DNA of 5,863 bases from NCBI GenBank assembly GCA_004298625.1, contig SCSY01000193.1:1-5863 (forward strand). Reading direction: 5' to 3'. Positions 5,094 to 5,863 of this stretch are shown piece by piece. This DNA comes from Nitrospirota bacterium (GTDB lineage Bacteria > Nitrospirota > Thermodesulfovibrionia > Thermodesulfovibrionales > UBA1546). The notes below the pieces were generated by a model that worked only from the letters and a program-made list of their open reading frames with translations, made no database searches and was not told the DNA's origin. Position 1 is the stretch's first letter; every line of letters starts with the position of its first letter. A program made the translations under genes and the position numbers.

Positions 5094-5863
5094 TGGCTGA
5101 GGCGAAGGCTGTTGTTAAAAAGAGAGGCAATAAATTAGGTTTCTGGTTTTTCCAGACCTCACTGCGGATATTCGGATTGGCAGGAACCTATGGACTACTA
5201 TACCTTGTCTGCCTTTATTACATGATATTCGACAGACTTGCCGTCTCTGCAAGCAGAGCTTATATAAAAAGGCGCTTTAAAAGCCATAATGCCTTTCAGC
5301 AATTATGCGATGTTTACAAATTATTCATCCAGCAGGGCAAAAACCTCATTGACCGCTACTATGTTGTTTCGGGAGAGGGACAGTTTGACACAGAGCTTTA
5401 CGGATATGATAAAATAAAAACCCTTTTAAATGATTCTCAAAAAGGGGTCATATTGCTGACGGCCCATGTCGGCAACTGGCAGCTTGCAATGACTGCCTTG
5501 AAAAAATTTGGCAGGACCGTTCATTTGTTGATGCGGCCTGAAGATAATATTGCAGTGAGAGAAACCCTGGATATTGACAGCGAGAAAGAAAATGTTAAGA
5601 TTATTTCGACAGAAAATTTTCTTGGCGGCGTGATCGAGGCAATGGACGCTGTGAATAAGGGCCATATTGTTTCGATAATGGGAGACCGGCCATACCAATA
5701 CAGCTCTGTCGAGGCCTCATTTCTGGGTGAAAAAGTCAGTTTCCCCTATGGGGCGTTCAGCATAGCAGCAGCAGCTCAATGCCCAGTGGTCATTCTTTTG
5801 TCGGCCAAGGTCTCCACTAAAAAATACATTGTAGATATATCCCATGTTATCGAGCCCCGCTAC
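5093..5863 (+). CDS. LpxL/HtrB-like lipid acyltransferase (3' truncated by window edge)
   Basis: The frame is open from ATG 5093 to the last base, giving 257 residues with no stop; the family is usually about 300, so some 40 residues are missing. After a basic N-terminus (KKRGNK) comes one hydrophobic stretch at about 26-46, the usual membrane anchor. The acyltransferase core shows ILLTAHVGNWQLA, with catalytic His125 and, at the HX4(D/E) acidic position, Gln130; then MGDRPYQ (Gly197-Gln202), matching the family's D(R/Q) block, and VEASFLGEKVSFPYGAFSIA followed by CPVVILLS. Family members transfer an acyl chain from acyl-ACP to a lipid acceptor at the inner face of the cytoplasmic membrane. 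Here the donor is plausibly the product of the upstream ketosynthase pair and the acceptor the glycolipid made by the adjacent GT2; both are inference. The start overlaps the preceding stop (TGATG). A specialised homologue is more likely than the housekeeping lipid A enzyme because of the operon. Confidence 0.9.
   Translation, partial: MAEAKAVVKKRGNKLGFWFFQTSLRIFGLAGTYGLLYLVCLYYMIFDRLAVSASRAYIKRRFKSHNAFQQLCDVYKLFIQQGKNLIDRYYVVSGEGQFDTELYGYDKIKTLLNDSQKGVILLTAHVGNWQLAMTALKKFGRTVHLLMRPEDNIAVRETLDIDSEKENVKIISTENFLGGVIEAMDAVNKGHIVSIMGDRPYQYSSVEASFLGEKVSFPYGAFSIAAAAQCPVVILLSAKVSTKKYIVDISHVIEPRY

Noticed and set aside
5426..5698. 90-codon minus-strand frame near the right end
   Set aside because: It is antisense to the open acyltransferase frame, which carries clear family motifs; no domain is recognisable in the minus-strand translation.

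Overview
This window is a compact, single-direction (+) gene run with no RNA genes, mobile elements or CRISPR arrays that I can see. It encodes six proteins: (1) the C-terminal half of a FabF-like beta-ketoacyl-ACP synthase, cut by the left edge; (2) a half-length ketosynthase-like protein with the catalytic cysteine replaced by aspartate, probably a chain-length-factor-type partner; (3 and 4) two consecutive, different B12-binding-domain radical SAM proteins; (5) a family 2 glycosyltransferase fused to a C-terminal membrane DUF2062 domain; and (6) an LpxL/HtrB-like acyltransferase cut by the right edge. The spacing is 8 bp, 11 bp, a 4-bp ATGA overlap, an 11-bp overlap, and a 1-bp TGATG overlap. 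There is no room for internal promoters or terminators, so this is the interior of one operon whose two ends lie outside the window.

The ketosynthase, short ketosynthase-like partner, GT2 and LpxL-like acyltransferase together resemble aryl-polyene-type clusters of Gram-negative bacteria, in which an ACP-bound polyketide or fatty acyl chain is made and transferred to a lipid. What does not belong to the ordinary aryl polyene recipe is the tandem pair of cobalamin-type radical SAM enzymes. My inference is that a FabF-like/CLF-like pair builds an acyl chain, one or both radical SAM enzymes modify it (C-methylation, ring formation or another radical rearrangement), and the membrane glycosyltransferase and acyltransferase install it on a glycolipid or phospholipid head. 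Ladderane-type candidate clusters of anammox bacteria are also reported to combine FabF-like and radical SAM genes, so they are a second comparison. The actual product cannot be read from this window.

The organism cannot be named. An LpxL-like acyltransferase suggests an outer-membrane-bearing (Gram-negative) bacterium, and two radical SAM enzymes fit an anaerobe or microaerophile. Base composition is uneven: single 60-base lines sampled in the ketosynthase and acyltransferase genes run near 37-42% GC, while lines sampled in the 3' half of the first radical SAM gene and in the second radical SAM gene run near 65%. Nitrospirota, Desulfobacterota or Planctomycetota would be reasonable guesses, but this is inference only.

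The main points for a second look are the hybrid pathway itself, the inactive half-ketosynthase, an unusual Pro in the iron-sulfur motif of the first radical SAM protein, a Gln in the catalytic HX4(D/E) position of the acyltransferase, A-tracts at two gene junctions where a -1 frameshift would fuse neighbouring proteins, and a 10-bp perfect hairpin inside the glycosyltransferase gene.
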